Shown here piece after piece: positions 8,236 to 16,946 of a stretch of DNA of 36,574 nt. The position numbers and the translations under genes were made by a program. The DNA comes from Chloroflexota bacterium. GTDB lineage: Bacteria > Chloroflexota > Dehalococcoidia > Lucifugimonadales > Lucifugimonadaceae. Under the pieces are notes generated by a model. The model was not told the origin of the DNA and ran no database searches. It worked only from the letters and a program-made list of their open reading frames with translations. The stretch spans positions 1-36,574 of the forward strand of contig JABMNN010000001.1 of the NCBI GenBank assembly GCA_013204545.1, read 5' to 3'. Numbering within the stretch: position 1 is the first letter of the stretch; each line of letters starts with the position of its first letter.

Positions 8236-9231
8236 TTGAAGGTTTTATTTGTTGGCGGTACGGGGAAGATAAGTTCGGCAGTTACGGCTTTAGCGGTCGA
8301 GAAGGGCTTTGAACTTTATTTGCTGAATCGTGGGGTTACGGATCGTCCGGTGCCGGCGGGTGCGAAGGTGATCAAGGGCGATATGAACGACCCTGCATCG
8401 GTTAAAGCTGCGTTGGGCGATTTGAAGTTCGACGCTGTCGTGAACTGGATCGCTTTTACGGAAGAGCACATCGAGAGAGATATCGAGCTGTTCCGGGACC
8501 GCACAAATCAGTACATTTTCATTAGCTCGGCCTCGGCTTATCAGTCGCCACCAGTGAACTTGCCGGTTACTGAGTCGACTCCACTGGATAATCCTTACTG
8601 GCAGTATTCACGAGACAAGGCCGCTTGTGAGGATCGATTGACGCGGGCGTACAAGGAAGAGAAGTTCCCGTTTACGGTGGTTCGCCCTTCACACACGTAT
8701 GACAAGACGATGTTGCCGTTTCAGGGTGGCTGGACGGTGGTTGACCGGATGCGAAAAGGCAAGAAAATTCTCGTTCACGGCGATGGATCTTCACTCTGGG
8801 TATTCACACACCACACCGATTTTGCGAAGGGCTTTGTGGGTCTACTCGGCAACAATCGAGCGATTGGTGAGGCGTTCCACATCACTTCAGACGAGCTTTT
8901 GACGTGGAACCAGTTGCATGAGATTGCGGGTCGTGCTGCCGGTGCGCCGCCGCTGAATATTGTTCATGTACCTTCGGATTTGATCAATGCATTTGATCCG
9001 GCTTGGGGTGCGGGTTTACTCGGCGACAAGGCTGCGAGCATGGTTTTCGACAATACGAAGATTAAGCGGTTATCTCCGGAGTTCATGTGCACGGTTCCTT
9101 ATGCGCAGGGTGCGCAGGAGATGGTGGAGTGGTACGACGCTGATCCATCTAGGCGGGTTGTTGATGAAGAGTTCAACGCTTTGACGGATCGGATTATTGC
9201 GGCGTATGAACGGGTGTGGCCAAAGAGCTAA
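8236..9231 (+). CDS. NAD-dependent epimerase/reductase (extended SDR)
   Basis: An extended short-chain dehydrogenase of about 331 residues. The N-terminus is K-V-L-F-V-G-G-T-G-K-I-S, a GGTGxI NAD(P)-binding motif of the atypical epimerase group. F-I-S-S-A-S-A-Y then S-R-D-K-A-A-C-E follows, so the usual active-site Tyr-x3-Lys appears as S-R-D-K, with the Tyr position uncertain. V-V-R-P-S-H-T-Y-D is the usual mid-domain motif. Substrates are probably nucleotide sugars or a related polyol, but cannot be read from sequence. The start is TTG 8236, chosen because AGAGGG sits five bases upstream; a TTG at 8218 has no ribosome site. It is convergent with cobQ. Confidence 0.82.
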   Translation: MKVLFVGGTGKISSAVTALAVEKGFELYLLNRGVTDRPVPAGAKVIKGDMNDPASVKAALGDLKFDAVVNWIAFTEEHIERDIELFRDRTNQYIFISSASAYQSPPVNLPVTESTPLDNPYWQYSRDKAACEDRLTRAYKEEKFPFTVVRPSHTYDKTMLPFQGGWTVVDRMRKGKKILVHGDGSSLWVFTHHTDFAKGFVGLLGNNRAIGEAFHITSDELLTWNQLHEIAGRAAGAPPLNIVHVPSDLINAFDPAWGAGLLGDKAASMVFDNTKIKRLSPEFMCTVPYAQGAQEMVEWYDADPSRRVVDEEFNALTDRIIAAYERVWPKS

Positions 9232-9301
9232 ACGATGCTTGGTAAGGCGAGGTTTGCTGCCTAGCTTCCGACATTGTGGGTGTCGAGAGTGATCCAATAG
9301 T

Positions 9302-9324
9302 TATCGCCGGATGATTTGGCGATA
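9302..9324. terminator. Possible weak hairpin terminator between convergent genes
   Basis: Seven-base arms TATCGCC and GGCGATA surround a 9-nt loop, followed by only a short T-rich stretch. It lies between the convergent epimerase and cobQ genes. Confidence 0.35.
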
Positions 9325-9342
9325 TTTAGTGGTTGATCGTCC

Positions 9343-9372
9343 ATTGCTACGTCGTTCCTCCTCACAATGACA
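9343..9372. repeat. REP-like intergenic repeat, copy 1
   Basis: A 30-bp element whose core ACGTCGTTCCTCCTC-ACAATGACA recurs at 35645-35674 with 29 of 30 bases identical. On the other strand it reads TGTCATTGTGAGGAGG..., the style of the widespread TGTCATTGCGAGG repeat of many bacterial genomes. It lies in the gap before the 3' end of cobQ. Confidence 0.65.
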
Positions 9373-9388
9373 AATCAGTCGGAGTCGT

Positions 9389-10984
9389 TCAATCAATTAG
9401 CGATTTGATGAAATCCATGTCGATGGCTGTGCGGACGGTATGAGCCAGACGGTCGTACTCAGCTTCCATTGAAAATTCCTCGATAGTTGGTTTGGGTAGG
9501 TTGTGGGTTTCGGCAGTGGTGTTCAGGAGTCGCCGGAGTATTTCAGGCGAGTCGAAGATACCGTGGACGTAGGAGCCGATGATTGGGAGGTCGGGTGCGG
9601 CTGTGCCGTCGGGCCATGTGATGGTTGAGGTTTGGTCGTTGGTGGCTGGGTCGGCGTTTCCACTCAACCTAGCCTTCTCCCTTAGGGAGAAGGAATCAGG
9701 GGATAGATCGGCGGATAGTTGGGCGAGGTAGGCTGGCGCACCGATTGTTATGCCAGTGTGGATTTCGTAGCCGGTTCCGGTGGCGTGTGGTCCTTTTAGC
9801 GGACCGCGTTCGTGGGCTGGGATTTCGATGTTGACTCGGCGTGTGGTTTTCTTGGTATCGAAGACCGTTTTGATTGGGAGTAGTCCGATGCCTTGTTCAG
9901 ACTGGGGAGTGGCTGATTCTGTGGCATCGGGATCGTCGAGGTGCCGACCGAGTATTTGGTAGCCACCGCAGATTCCTACGATTGTGACGTTGCGGTTTGC
10001 GGCTTCGATTATTGCGGAGTCGAGTCCTCGGGATTTCATCCATCGGAGATCGGCGATGGTGCTTTTCGAACCGGGGATGATGATTATGTGGGCGGGTATA
10101 AGTTCATGCGGATTGGTGACGATTCGGACTCGGCAGCCAGCCCGACGGAACGGGTCGAGGTCATCGTGATTTGAGACTCTTGGTAGCCCTATTACTGAGA
10201 CCTGAAGTGCTGCCGAACCGCTCGGAGGATCGTAGTCGCCGAAGGTTACGCCATCTTCATCTTTTACTTGGAGATCGTAGATAAAGGGGATGACTCCTGC
10301 GACCGGAACGCCGGTGCGTTCAGCGATCATTTCGGGGAGTGGGTGGAGGAGGGTGATATCGCCTCGGAAACGGTTGATGAGCGTGGCTTTTACGAGTGAT
10401 CGTTCTTCGCGTGTGAGCAACTCCATCGTGCCTAGTAGCGAGGCGAAGACACCTCCTCTGTCGATGTCTCCGATAAGGATTACAGATGCATTGGCGTAGG
10501 CAGCCATTCGCATGTTCACGATATCGCGATCACGGAGATTTACTTCGGCAGGTGAGCCTGCACCCTCGAGTACGATCACGTCATATTCAGAGGCTAGTCG
10601 ATCATAGGCTTCGGTCACTGCCGTCCAGACTTCAGATTGATCGCCCCAGTATTTTCGTGCTTCGAAGCTGCCAACTGATTTGCCGTTGATAACGACTTGC
10701 GAACGGCTGTCGGCTTCGGGTTTAAGCAGGACGGGGTTCATGTCGGTATGCGGCTCGACTCCGGCTGCTTGGGCTTGAACTACTTGGGCACGCCCCATCT
10801 CTCCTCCGTCGGCGGTGACATAGGAGTTATTGGACATGTTTTGGGCTTTGAACGGAGCTACCTTGATGCCATCTTGAGCAAGGATTCGGCAGAGTGCAGC
10901 CGTCATGACGCTCTTGCCAACAGAAGAGCTGGTGCCTTGGATCATGAGTGCCTTGGCACGTTTACTTTTCTGATGGGATGACAC
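9389..10984 (-). CDS. cobQ: Cobyric acid synthase (CobQ)
   Basis: This enzyme amidates four side-chain carboxylates of adenosyl-cobyrinic acid a,c-diamide using glutamine and ATP. Residues about 10-240 are the DTBS-like ATPase domain with P-loop QGTSSSVGKS (16-25) and the AQNMSNNSYVT block. The C-terminal half is a class I glutamine amidotransferase-like domain with the nucleophile in GICGGYQILG (Cys339) and catalytic His in S-Y-V-H-G (His474). The start is GTG 10984, since K-A-K-A-L-M-I-Q-G is the usual N-terminus. Residues about 427-442 (SPDSFSLREKARLSG) are an unusual insertion encoded by a palindromic repeat. It lies 23 bp after the phosphatase gene, so the two are probably co-transcribed. 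Confidence 0.96.
   Translation of the reverse strand: MSSHQKSKRAKALMIQGTSSSVGKSVMTAALCRILAQDGIKVAPFKAQNMSNNSYVTADGGEMGRAQVVQAQAAGVEPHTDMNPVLLKPEADSRSQVVINGKSVGSFEARKYWGDQSEVWTAVTEAYDRLASEYDVIVLEGAGSPAEVNLRDRDIVNMRMAAYANASVILIGDIDRGGVFASLLGTMELLTREERSLVKATLINRFRGDITLLHPLPEMIAERTGVPVAGVIPFIYDLQVKDEDGVTFGDYDPPSGSAALQVSVIGLPRVSNHDDLDPFRRAGCRVRIVTNPHELIPAHIIIIPGSKSTIADLRWMKSRGLDSAIIEAANRNVTIVGICGGYQILGRHLDDPDATESATPQSEQGIGLLPIKTVFDTKKTTRRVNIEIPAHERGPLKGPHATGTGYEIHTGITIGAPAYLAQLSADLSPDSFSLREKARLSGNADPATNDQTSTITWPDGTAAPDLPIIGSYVHGIFDSPEILRRLLNTTAETHNLPKPTIEEFSMEAEYDRLAHTVRTAIDMDFIKSLID
9659..9706. repeat. Palindromic repeat inserted in frame within cobQ
   Basis: Perfect 9-bp arms CCTTCTCCC (9673-9681) and GGGAGAAGG (9685-9693) surround TTA, followed by AATCAGGGGAT. 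The same GGAGAAGGAAT.AG motif occurs between genes near 18354-18371. Here it is read in frame as a Ser/Arg/Lys/Leu-rich peptide in the amidotransferase domain. Confidence 0.7.
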
Positions 10985-11007
10985 GAGAGTTCGCTGTTTA
11001 GTAGTTG

Positions 11008-11604
11008 TTAATTTAGGTGGGCTGTGTGATTCAGGGCCACTAGACGATTTGGGGATTTTACGTTGGGATTAATTTCTACGACGCTAACAGAGCAGTTATC
11101 TATTACGAGAGTGTCCATGGCTTCGTCGGGTAGGTTGAGGAGGGCAACTAAAAGGCCTTTCATTGCCCCGCCATGCCCGACCAGTACGACATCTCCTTCT
11201 TGCTCTTCGATTTGAGATTCATCGATCCAGTAGTGACCACGAACGGGGAGATTGGATCGCATTTCGCCGCCAGGTGGATCCATTTGATCGACATGACCGT
11301 TTAGTAGATGGGAGAAGTTTTGCTCGATTTCAGAGGTCAGTAGACCTTCCCACTCGCCGTAGTCGATCTCTAGGAGGTGATCGGAGGTCGAGACCGGCAT
11401 ATCGAATAGCGCGGCGGTGGCAGAGCAGCGCTGGAGGGGTGACGACCAGACTTTGCGAATGTCGTAGGAAGATTTCACATATTGGGCAGCAAGCTTGGCT
11501 TGATCTGCGCCTGTTTCGTTAAGCGGTTGATCGTTTCGGCCTTGCTTACGGCGTTCGACGTTCCAGTTAGTCTCGCCGTGTCGAATCAAGATCAGTCGGG
11601 TCAT
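11008..11604 (-). CDS. Histidine phosphatase, possible alpha-ribazole phosphatase
   Basis: A 198-residue member of the phosphoglycerate mutase-like phosphatase superfamily. The phospho-acceptor motif R-H-G-E-T-N-W-N is at residues 8-15, the V-W-S-S-P-L-Q-R-C motif follows at about 52-60, Glu in D-Y-G-E-W-E-G near 87, and the second catalytic His in V-G-H-G-G near 143. The size and motif pattern fit CobC (alpha-ribazole-5'-phosphate phosphatase) as well as general GpmB-like phosphatases. Its position immediately upstream of cobQ favours a cobalamin-related role, but sequence alone cannot settle substrate. Confidence 0.8.
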   Translation of the reverse strand: MTRLILIRHGETNWNVERRKQGRNDQPLNETGADQAKLAAQYVKSSYDIRKVWSSPLQRCSATAALFDMPVSTSDHLLEIDYGEWEGLLTSEIEQNFSHLLNGHVDQMDPPGGEMRSNLPVRGHYWIDESQIEEQEGDVVLVGHGGAMKGLLVALLNLPDEAMDTLVIDNCSVSVVEINPNVKSPNRLVALNHTAHLN

Positions 11605-11771
11605 TCACGTTCCATTGTTTTCACCTGTCGTTAAACGAATACCAAGGCTACACGGAACTATCACTCTTGCGAGGTATTTATTTTTATTGGGATTCAGACA
11701 TAATTGTATCCGTAATTTGCAGAATTCGCCTGTAACAGTTGTGCCCGAATCGGGTTGATCGAGAATCGTTG
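11605..11771. promoter_or_regulatory. Divergent intergenic region upstream of phosphatase and ABC exporter
   Basis: An AT-rich stretch between two divergent operons must hold promoters for both. TATTTATTTTTATT near 11676-11690 and CATAATTGTAT near 11699-11709 are possible -10 material for the plus strand, but I cannot pair either with a good -35 box. Confidence 0.3.
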
Positions 11772-12518
11772 ATGGATAACGGACCGATTATTTCAGCTTC
11801 TAACGTGATGAAAACTTACCGTTCTCGCGATGTAGTGGTAAACGCTTTGAACAATGTTTCGTTTGAGGTTCAACCGGGTGAGATGGTTGCGGTGATGGGC
11901 CCGAGCGGCTCAGGCAAGACGACTTTGTTGAACTGTATGTCAGGGCTGGATTCGATTGATGCGGGCGACGTGAGTATTGCGGGGCAGCTGCTGCGGACGA
12001 TGTCGGATGACGCTTTGAGCGATTATCGAGCCACGTCGATGGGATTCGTTTTTCAGGCGTACAACTTGTTGCCAGTGTTGAGCGCACAGGAGAATGTTGA
12101 GCTTCCGCTGGTTCTTGCTGGGGCATCTCAAAAAATAGCCCGAGAGCGAGCGAGTGAGAAGCTTGAATTGGTGGGACTAGGGGATCGAACGGATCATCTT
12201 CCCGCTGAGCTTTCGGGTGGACAGCAGCAGCGTGTGGCGATTGCTCGTGCGCTTGCGAACGATCCGGCGATTGTGTGGGCTGATGAGCCGACTGGAAACC
12301 TCGATTCAACAAACGCTTCCGAGATTATGGAATTGCTTGTTCGGTTGAATAACGAACAGGGGCAGACGTTTGTGCTTGTGACTCACTCAGAGGATGTGGG
12401 TGCTGTGACTGATCGAATCGTGAGAATGAGCGATGGCGTAGTCATTTCCACAAGTGATGCCACACATGGCTCATCTTCAGCTTCGAACGTCAGTTCTGGC
12501 GCGTCAACAAATATCTAA
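11772..12518 (+). CDS. MacB/LolD-type ABC transporter ATPase
   Basis: An ATPase of 248 residues of the MacB/LolD/FtsE class. It has Walker A GPSGSGKTT (43-51), the class-typical F-V-F-Q-A-Y-N-L-L-P-V-L Q-loop (about 92-103), signature LSGGQ (147-151), Walker B IVWADEPTGNLDS (167-179) and H-loop L-V-T-H-S (about 198-202). The C-terminus ends in a Ser-rich tail. An in-frame GTG at 11739 would add 11 residues; ATG 11772 gives the usual family N-terminus. Its stop codon is embedded in the ribosome site of the next gene, a double-FtsX permease, so they form one operon and probably one complex. Confidence 0.92.
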   Translation: MDNGPIISASNVMKTYRSRDVVVNALNNVSFEVQPGEMVAVMGPSGSGKTTLLNCMSGLDSIDAGDVSIAGQLLRTMSDDALSDYRATSMGFVFQAYNLLPVLSAQENVELPLVLAGASQKIARERASEKLELVGLGDRTDHLPAELSGGQQQRVAIARALANDPAIVWADEPTGNLDSTNASEIMELLVRLNNEQGQTFVLVTHSEDVGAVTDRIVRMSDGVVISTSDATHGSSSASNVSSGASTNI

Positions 12519-12530
12519 GGAGCTGGTGAA

Positions 12531-15500
12531 TTGGAAAAGCTCTTTGGGATAGAGATGAACGTTCTCGCTGGGATTCTTTCCGGCGGAACGATTGTTGTTC
12601 TTCTAATCGTTCTATTGCTTGCATTGCGTAATCGAGTGCTGCTGAAGCTTGCATTACGGAATATTCCGCGTCGTAAAGCTCAGACCGTATTGATAGTCGT
12701 CGGGTTGATGCTGAGCACGACGATCATTATGTCGGCTCTGGCGATTGGTGATTCGGTCTCGAGTTCGATTCGGACGACCGTGCTGGATGCGGTTGGTGAA
12801 ACAGATGTGAGGTTGGAGTCACCGATCACCGCACGATTTGGTGATGATTATCTTGATGCCTCATTTATAGATCGTGTTCGAGATGGGCTGGCGGGCGATG
12901 CTCGAGTTGATGGCGTTATGCCGCTAATTCGTGAGAAATTGCCCGTGCTGAACGAGGCGACCGATAAGACGGTTTCCGGGACGTTCGTTGTTGGTATCGA
13001 CGTTGGTTCTCTTGAAGGATTCGGGAACCTGAAGAATCAGGACGGCGATGTAGCCGATCTGGGGGCAGTTGGTGCTGGCAAAGTGGTAATCAACAAATCG
13101 CTTGCTGAGGATCTTGGCGCTGGGATTGGCGATGAAATAACGTTGGTTGCTCCTTCAGGACGAACTCGATACTCGGTAATTGAGATCGTTGAGAACAAGG
13201 GGCTTGCAGGAGGTGATGGCGAGACTCGTTCTTCTGCTGTGTTTTCAATTGAGGCGTTGCAGGGTGTGCTTGATCGCGAAGGGCAGTACAACTCTATTGA
13301 GGTGTCGGTTGTTGGTGGTCTTCGGGTAGATGTGGAGGATAGCGAGGATCTGGCAGATGATCTCCAGATTGCGTTTATCAATGACGAGGCAGCAGAGACG
13401 TTGTTCAAGGCGTTCAAGTCGCCAGTGGTTATCGATGCGCTTCAGGCGAAGATCGATGACGGTAGTGCTACTGGTCGTGGACCGTTCTCAAGTAATTCGC
13501 TCGATGAATTGGTTGCCGAACTTGAAAACAATTCGATGACGGACGAGTTCAAGATAGCGGCAACTGATACAGCGACATTGGCGATTGTCGGCGGGGTGAT
13601 TGAGGAGATTGGTGACCCTCAACTGGCGCAGTCGTTACTAGTACCGATGTCACATTTGGTTGAGTTGCATGTTGTTGCGATCAAGAATCGTGGTCTCGAT
13701 ATTGCCGAATTGATAGGTTCGCAGATCACGTTGATTTTCAGTATTTTCGGATCGTTCTCAATCATCGTTGGTCTGCTGTTGATCTTCCTCGTGTTCGTGA
13801 TGTTAGCGGCATCACGGACTACGGAAATGGGCATTATCCGGGCGGTAGGCACGAAGCGTCGGCATCTGGTGCAGATGTTCACCTACGAGGGAATTGTCTA
13901 TTCGGTTGGTGCGGCCGCGCTAGGTACGGTTTTGGGCATTATCGCTTCGATTGTGCTGGTGCAGATCATGATCAGCGCTATCGGCTCTGACGACAACTTT
14001 ACGTTCACTTATTCAGTGACTTTGCAGTCTGTTATTGTGGCATTTTCTGCCGGACTGTTTATCACGGCGATTACTGTCGCTATTTCGGCGTACCGGGTAA
14101 GTAAGCTGAACATCGTGGTCGCAATACGTGGCCTCGGGCAAGAGTTTGTGAAAGACGAAACGCCTAGTGCCGGTAAGCGTGTGAAGACTGCTTTGCGCTG
14201 GCTGGGTGGTCCATTGACGTATACGGTGGACACTTGGAAGCGACGAAAGACCGGAGAGGGATGGGTGGTACGAGTCGTACTGAACATTCTTTGGTTACTG
14301 GTAATTGTTCAGAATCTTGCAGCAATAGCGGCTCCTGACTTGGAAGATTCTGTAGTGGCTAAGGCGGTGACTGCGGCGATTGTTTACTGGTTGATGATTT
14401 TCATCTGGAAGATGTTTAAGTTGGTTCAGCCGTGGTTGGCTTCCGGCTGGCCGCTGTTACCGATCGGATTATTTTCGGCGTTGATTGGATTCCATCCCGA
14501 CAAAGGAATTGCGGGACTTGCCAATGACAACGCGGCGTTGTTTATGGGTGGCACAACGCTCATGATCATTGGCATTGGGTTGATTATGCGCGGACTTCTA
14601 GAACGTCGTGGTTATCGGGAAGAGTTCCAGAAGCGCGTTTCGATGACATTCATCGGTGTTGCTATGTTGATTTTCTGGGGACTTCCTTTTGATGCCTTGG
14701 AGGGGCTGACGGGCACTCTAAGCGGTGGCGTTGAGATGTTCTTGCTGTCGGGTGTTTCGTTGGTTGCAGCCGCCGTTTGGGTGGTGATGCACAACGCGGA
14801 AGTTATCGTCTGGTTCGTTTCGAAAATGACTGGTCGATTCGGTAGTTTGCGTCCTGTGGTGAAGATGGCTATTGCTTATCCGATGGCGGCGCGGTTCCGG
14901 ACGGGGCTGACGTTGGCGATGTTCTCGCTGGTCATTTTCACTCTGATGATCTTTGCGATTCTGAGCAATTTGGGGAGTGCGATTGAGGATGATCCTGATC
15001 TTGTTTCGGGTGGATTCGATATTCGAGCCGAGATCGATCCTGAATTGCCGATCGATGATGTGTACGCGGTGATTACTGCCAGCGATGGGAAGCTATTGGC
15101 TTCGGATTTCAAAGTGATAACTTCGCAGGCTCAGTTGTTTGTTGAGGCGCGTCAGGATGGTGCAGACGATCTTGCGTTCAAGGGCGCACGAATTCGTGCA
15201 TCAGACGACGCTTGGCTGACAAGCAACACGTTCAGGTTGTCACACTGGGATCCTGCTTATGGATCAACCACTGATGAGATTTGGGCTGCGATCGTGGCTG
15301 ATGCGTCGTTGGCGGTTGTAAATGGTGCGCTGATCGAAACTGGTGGATTCGGCGGTTGGGAGCCGGGTCAAGGGCCGACGTTGGCAATTATTGGTATCAA
15401 GGCGAACGAGCCGGGCGAGATTATCGGGGTGGATATTACGATTCGACCGCCGATTGGTCAGGGTGCGGGTGTCTCAGTGAATCGTAAGGTTATCGGTGTT

Positions 15501-16136
15501 CTTGATCAGTTCGCCGATGCATTTGAATTCGGGTCGGGTGATATCTACATGAATCCGGCGGTTCTTGAGGAGCTTTCTACGAAGCCGGTTCCGTTTGTAG
15601 ATTACAAGTTCAGACTGACCGATTCTTCTCGTACCGAAGAGGTAACGCGTCTTCTTGAGACTGTGTTTATCGAGCACGGTATGACAGCCAGTGCAACTGT
15701 TGAAGACATTAAGGACAATCAGGCACAGAGTAATGCGTTCAACCAGTTATTCCAGGGCTTTATGGGTCTGGGTTTGATGGTGGGGGTTGCTGCTCTTGGT
15801 GTCGTTTCGTTCAGGGCCGTTGTAGAGCGTAGGCAGACGATTGGGATGATGCGCGCACTTGGTTATAAGGGTCGAATGATTCAGATTCAATTCTTGATGG
15901 AGTCGGGAATCGTGGCGGTGCTTGGTTCGGCCATCGGAGTTGGTTTGGGTACGTTGATCGGTTGGAATATTTTTCTTGCGATTAGTGCTGAGACCGATGG
16001 TTTGAAGTTCTCGATTCCGTGGTTGAACGTGATGATTATCGTTTTAGTGGCAGTTGTGTTCTCATTGCTGAACACGATTTTGCCGGCAAGGCAGGCTTCG
16101 AAGATTAGTCCGACGGATGCGTTGCGATACGAGTAG
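12531..16136 (+). CDS. Large double-FtsX ABC transporter permease
   Basis: A 1201-residue membrane protein, partner of the preceding ATPase. The N-terminus has a helix at about 14-32, then A-L-R-N-I-P-R-R-K-A and a second helix at 51-72, the usual FtsX/MacB opening. A large extracytoplasmic domain (about 75-390) is followed by the first FtsX block (about 395-550) with R-T-T-E-M-G-I-I-R-A-V-G. A middle region (about 583-765) adds several helices. A second MacB-like unit begins near 773, with a second extracytoplasmic domain and a final FtsX block (about 1076-1201) with R-R-Q-T-I-G-M-M-R-A-L-G and a Leu-Arg-Tyr-Glu end. Typical MacB or LolC proteins have 400-650 residues, so this is two fused units in one chain. 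It starts at TTG 12531 after AAGGAG at 12517-12522. Export of lipoproteins, peptides or drugs is possible; substrate unknown. Confidence 0.9.
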   Translation: MEKLFGIEMNVLAGILSGGTIVVLLIVLLLALRNRVLLKLALRNIPRRKAQTVLIVVGLMLSTTIIMSALAIGDSVSSSIRTTVLDAVGETDVRLESPITARFGDDYLDASFIDRVRDGLAGDARVDGVMPLIREKLPVLNEATDKTVSGTFVVGIDVGSLEGFGNLKNQDGDVADLGAVGAGKVVINKSLAEDLGAGIGDEITLVAPSGRTRYSVIEIVENKGLAGGDGETRSSAVFSIEALQGVLDREGQYNSIEVSVVGGLRVDVEDSEDLADDLQIAFINDEAAETLFKAFKSPVVIDALQAKIDDGSATGRGPFSSNSLDELVAELENNSMTDEFKIAATDTATLAIVGGVIEEIGDPQLAQSLLVPMSHLVELHVVAIKNRGLDIAELIGSQITLIFSIFGSFSIIVGLLLIFLVFVMLAASRTTEMGIIRAVGTKRRHLVQMFTYEGIVYSVGAAALGTVLGIIASIVLVQIMISAIGSDDNFTFTYSVTLQSVIVAFSAGLFITAITVAISAYRVSKLNIVVAIRGLGQEFVKDETPSAGKRVKTALRWLGGPLTYTVDTWKRRKTGEGWVVRVVLNILWLLVIVQNLAAIAAPDLEDSVVAKAVTAAIVYWLMIFIWKMFKLVQPWLASGWPLLPIGLFSALIGFHPDKGIAGLANDNAALFMGGTTLMIIGIGLIMRGLLERRGYREEFQKRVSMTFIGVAMLIFWGLPFDALEGLTGTLSGGVEMFLLSGVSLVAAAVWVVMHNAEVIVWFVSKMTGRFGSLRPVVKMAIAYPMAARFRTGLTLAMFSLVIFTLMIFAILSNLGSAIEDDPDLVSGGFDIRAEIDPELPIDDVYAVITASDGKLLASDFKVITSQAQLFVEARQDGADDLAFKGARIRASDDAWLTSNTFRLSHWDPAYGSTTDEIWAAIVADASLAVVNGALIETGGFGGWEPGQGPTLAIIGIKANEPGEIIGVDITIRPPIGQGAGVSVNRKVIGVLDQFADAFEFGSGDIYMNPAVLEELSTKPVPFVDYKFRLTDSSRTEEVTRLLETVFIEHGMTASATVEDIKDNQAQSNAFNQLFQGFMGLGLMVGVAALGVVSFRAVVERRQTIGMMRALGYKGRMIQIQFLMESGIVAVLGSAIGVGLGTLIGWNIFLAISAETDGLKFSIPWLNVMIIVLVAVVFSLLNTILPARQASKISPTDALRYE

Positions 16137-16239
16137 GAGGGTGAACAGCTCCGGGTGCACTGGCGTGACTTGGTACGCATCGCAACCAACTTAAAACATA
16201 TCCCGTTCCCGAACAAAAAGAGGATCGATTATTTCTGCA

Positions 16240-16938
16240 TCAGCCCAGAGAATGATGGCGGGGGGTGAATTTTCGGCTTTCGGCGATTTTTCGGGCGGCG
16301 GTCAGTTGTTCCTGTGTGTCTATATCGTGCAGGCTGATACGTCGAGGGTCGGATCGTTCGATATCTTCCTCTGTGAAAATCGTTACAGGTGGATAATCCG
16401 AGGCTATGGCCTTTTCGATGACACGGCGAGGGGATGTTTCGCCTTCTGCCATGGCATGTGCGAAATACGGCACCCAGTGTTCGCGTGGGTATATGGCGTG
16501 GAGTGGCTGGAGTGTGCCGTCGGTGCGTGGGATCACTGCTGAAGGGCTGTCGATTCCGTCGGTGGTAGCTACAGCTGCCATTGCTGTGACGAGATTTCTC
16601 GAAACGAACGGATGATCACCGGCGACTACGAAACTGAGCGGAGTGGTTGAGGCAGTGAGCCCAGCGTGCATTCCAGCCAGTGGTCCTTCGTATGGGTTCG
16701 TGTCTGATATTACGTGCATATTCAGTGCAATACCAAGATCGGGTACGTCATCTTCTTGGTCGGGTCTCACCACCAAAACAAGCTCGGAACAGATCATCTT
16801 CAGAGTATCGGCTACTCGAGCCAGAACGAGTTTGCCACCGATGTGTATGAGGAGCTTGGATTGTGTTACGGCCAGTCGCCGAGAGCGTCCTCCACCGAGG
16901 ACTATTCCGGTTAATGGGAGCTTGGATGGCTGGGTCAC
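16240..16938 (-). CDS. MobA-like molybdenum cofactor nucleotidyltransferase
   Basis: A nucleotidyltransferase of the MobA/MobA-like NTP-transferase fold. The N-terminal motif L-T-G-I-V-L-G-G-G-R-S-R-R-L-A followed by S-K-L-L matches the LAGGxSxRMGxxK loop, with a slightly altered spacing before Lys. The metal-binding region V-V-A-G-D-H-P-F sits where the family has D-M-P. In the family this enzyme attaches GMP (or CMP) to molybdopterin. The reading frame extends to an ATG at 17016, but that would overlap the DUF3179 gene by 70 bp; GTG 16938 lies 9 bp after that gene's stop and gives the usual short N-terminus, so it is preferred. It is likely co-transcribed with the DUF3179 gene. Confidence 0.82.
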   Translation of the reverse strand: MTQPSKLPLTGIVLGGGRSRRLAVTQSKLLIHIGGKLVLARVADTLKMICSELVLVVRPDQEDDVPDLGIALNMHVISDTNPYEGPLAGMHAGLTASTTPLSFVVAGDHPFVSRNLVTAMAAVATTDGIDSPSAVIPRTDGTLQPLHAIYPREHWVPYFAHAMAEGETSPRRVIEKAIASDYPPVTIFTEEDIERSDPRRISLHDIDTQEQLTAARKIAESRKFTPRHHSLG

Positions 16939-16946
16939 TGTTCGGG

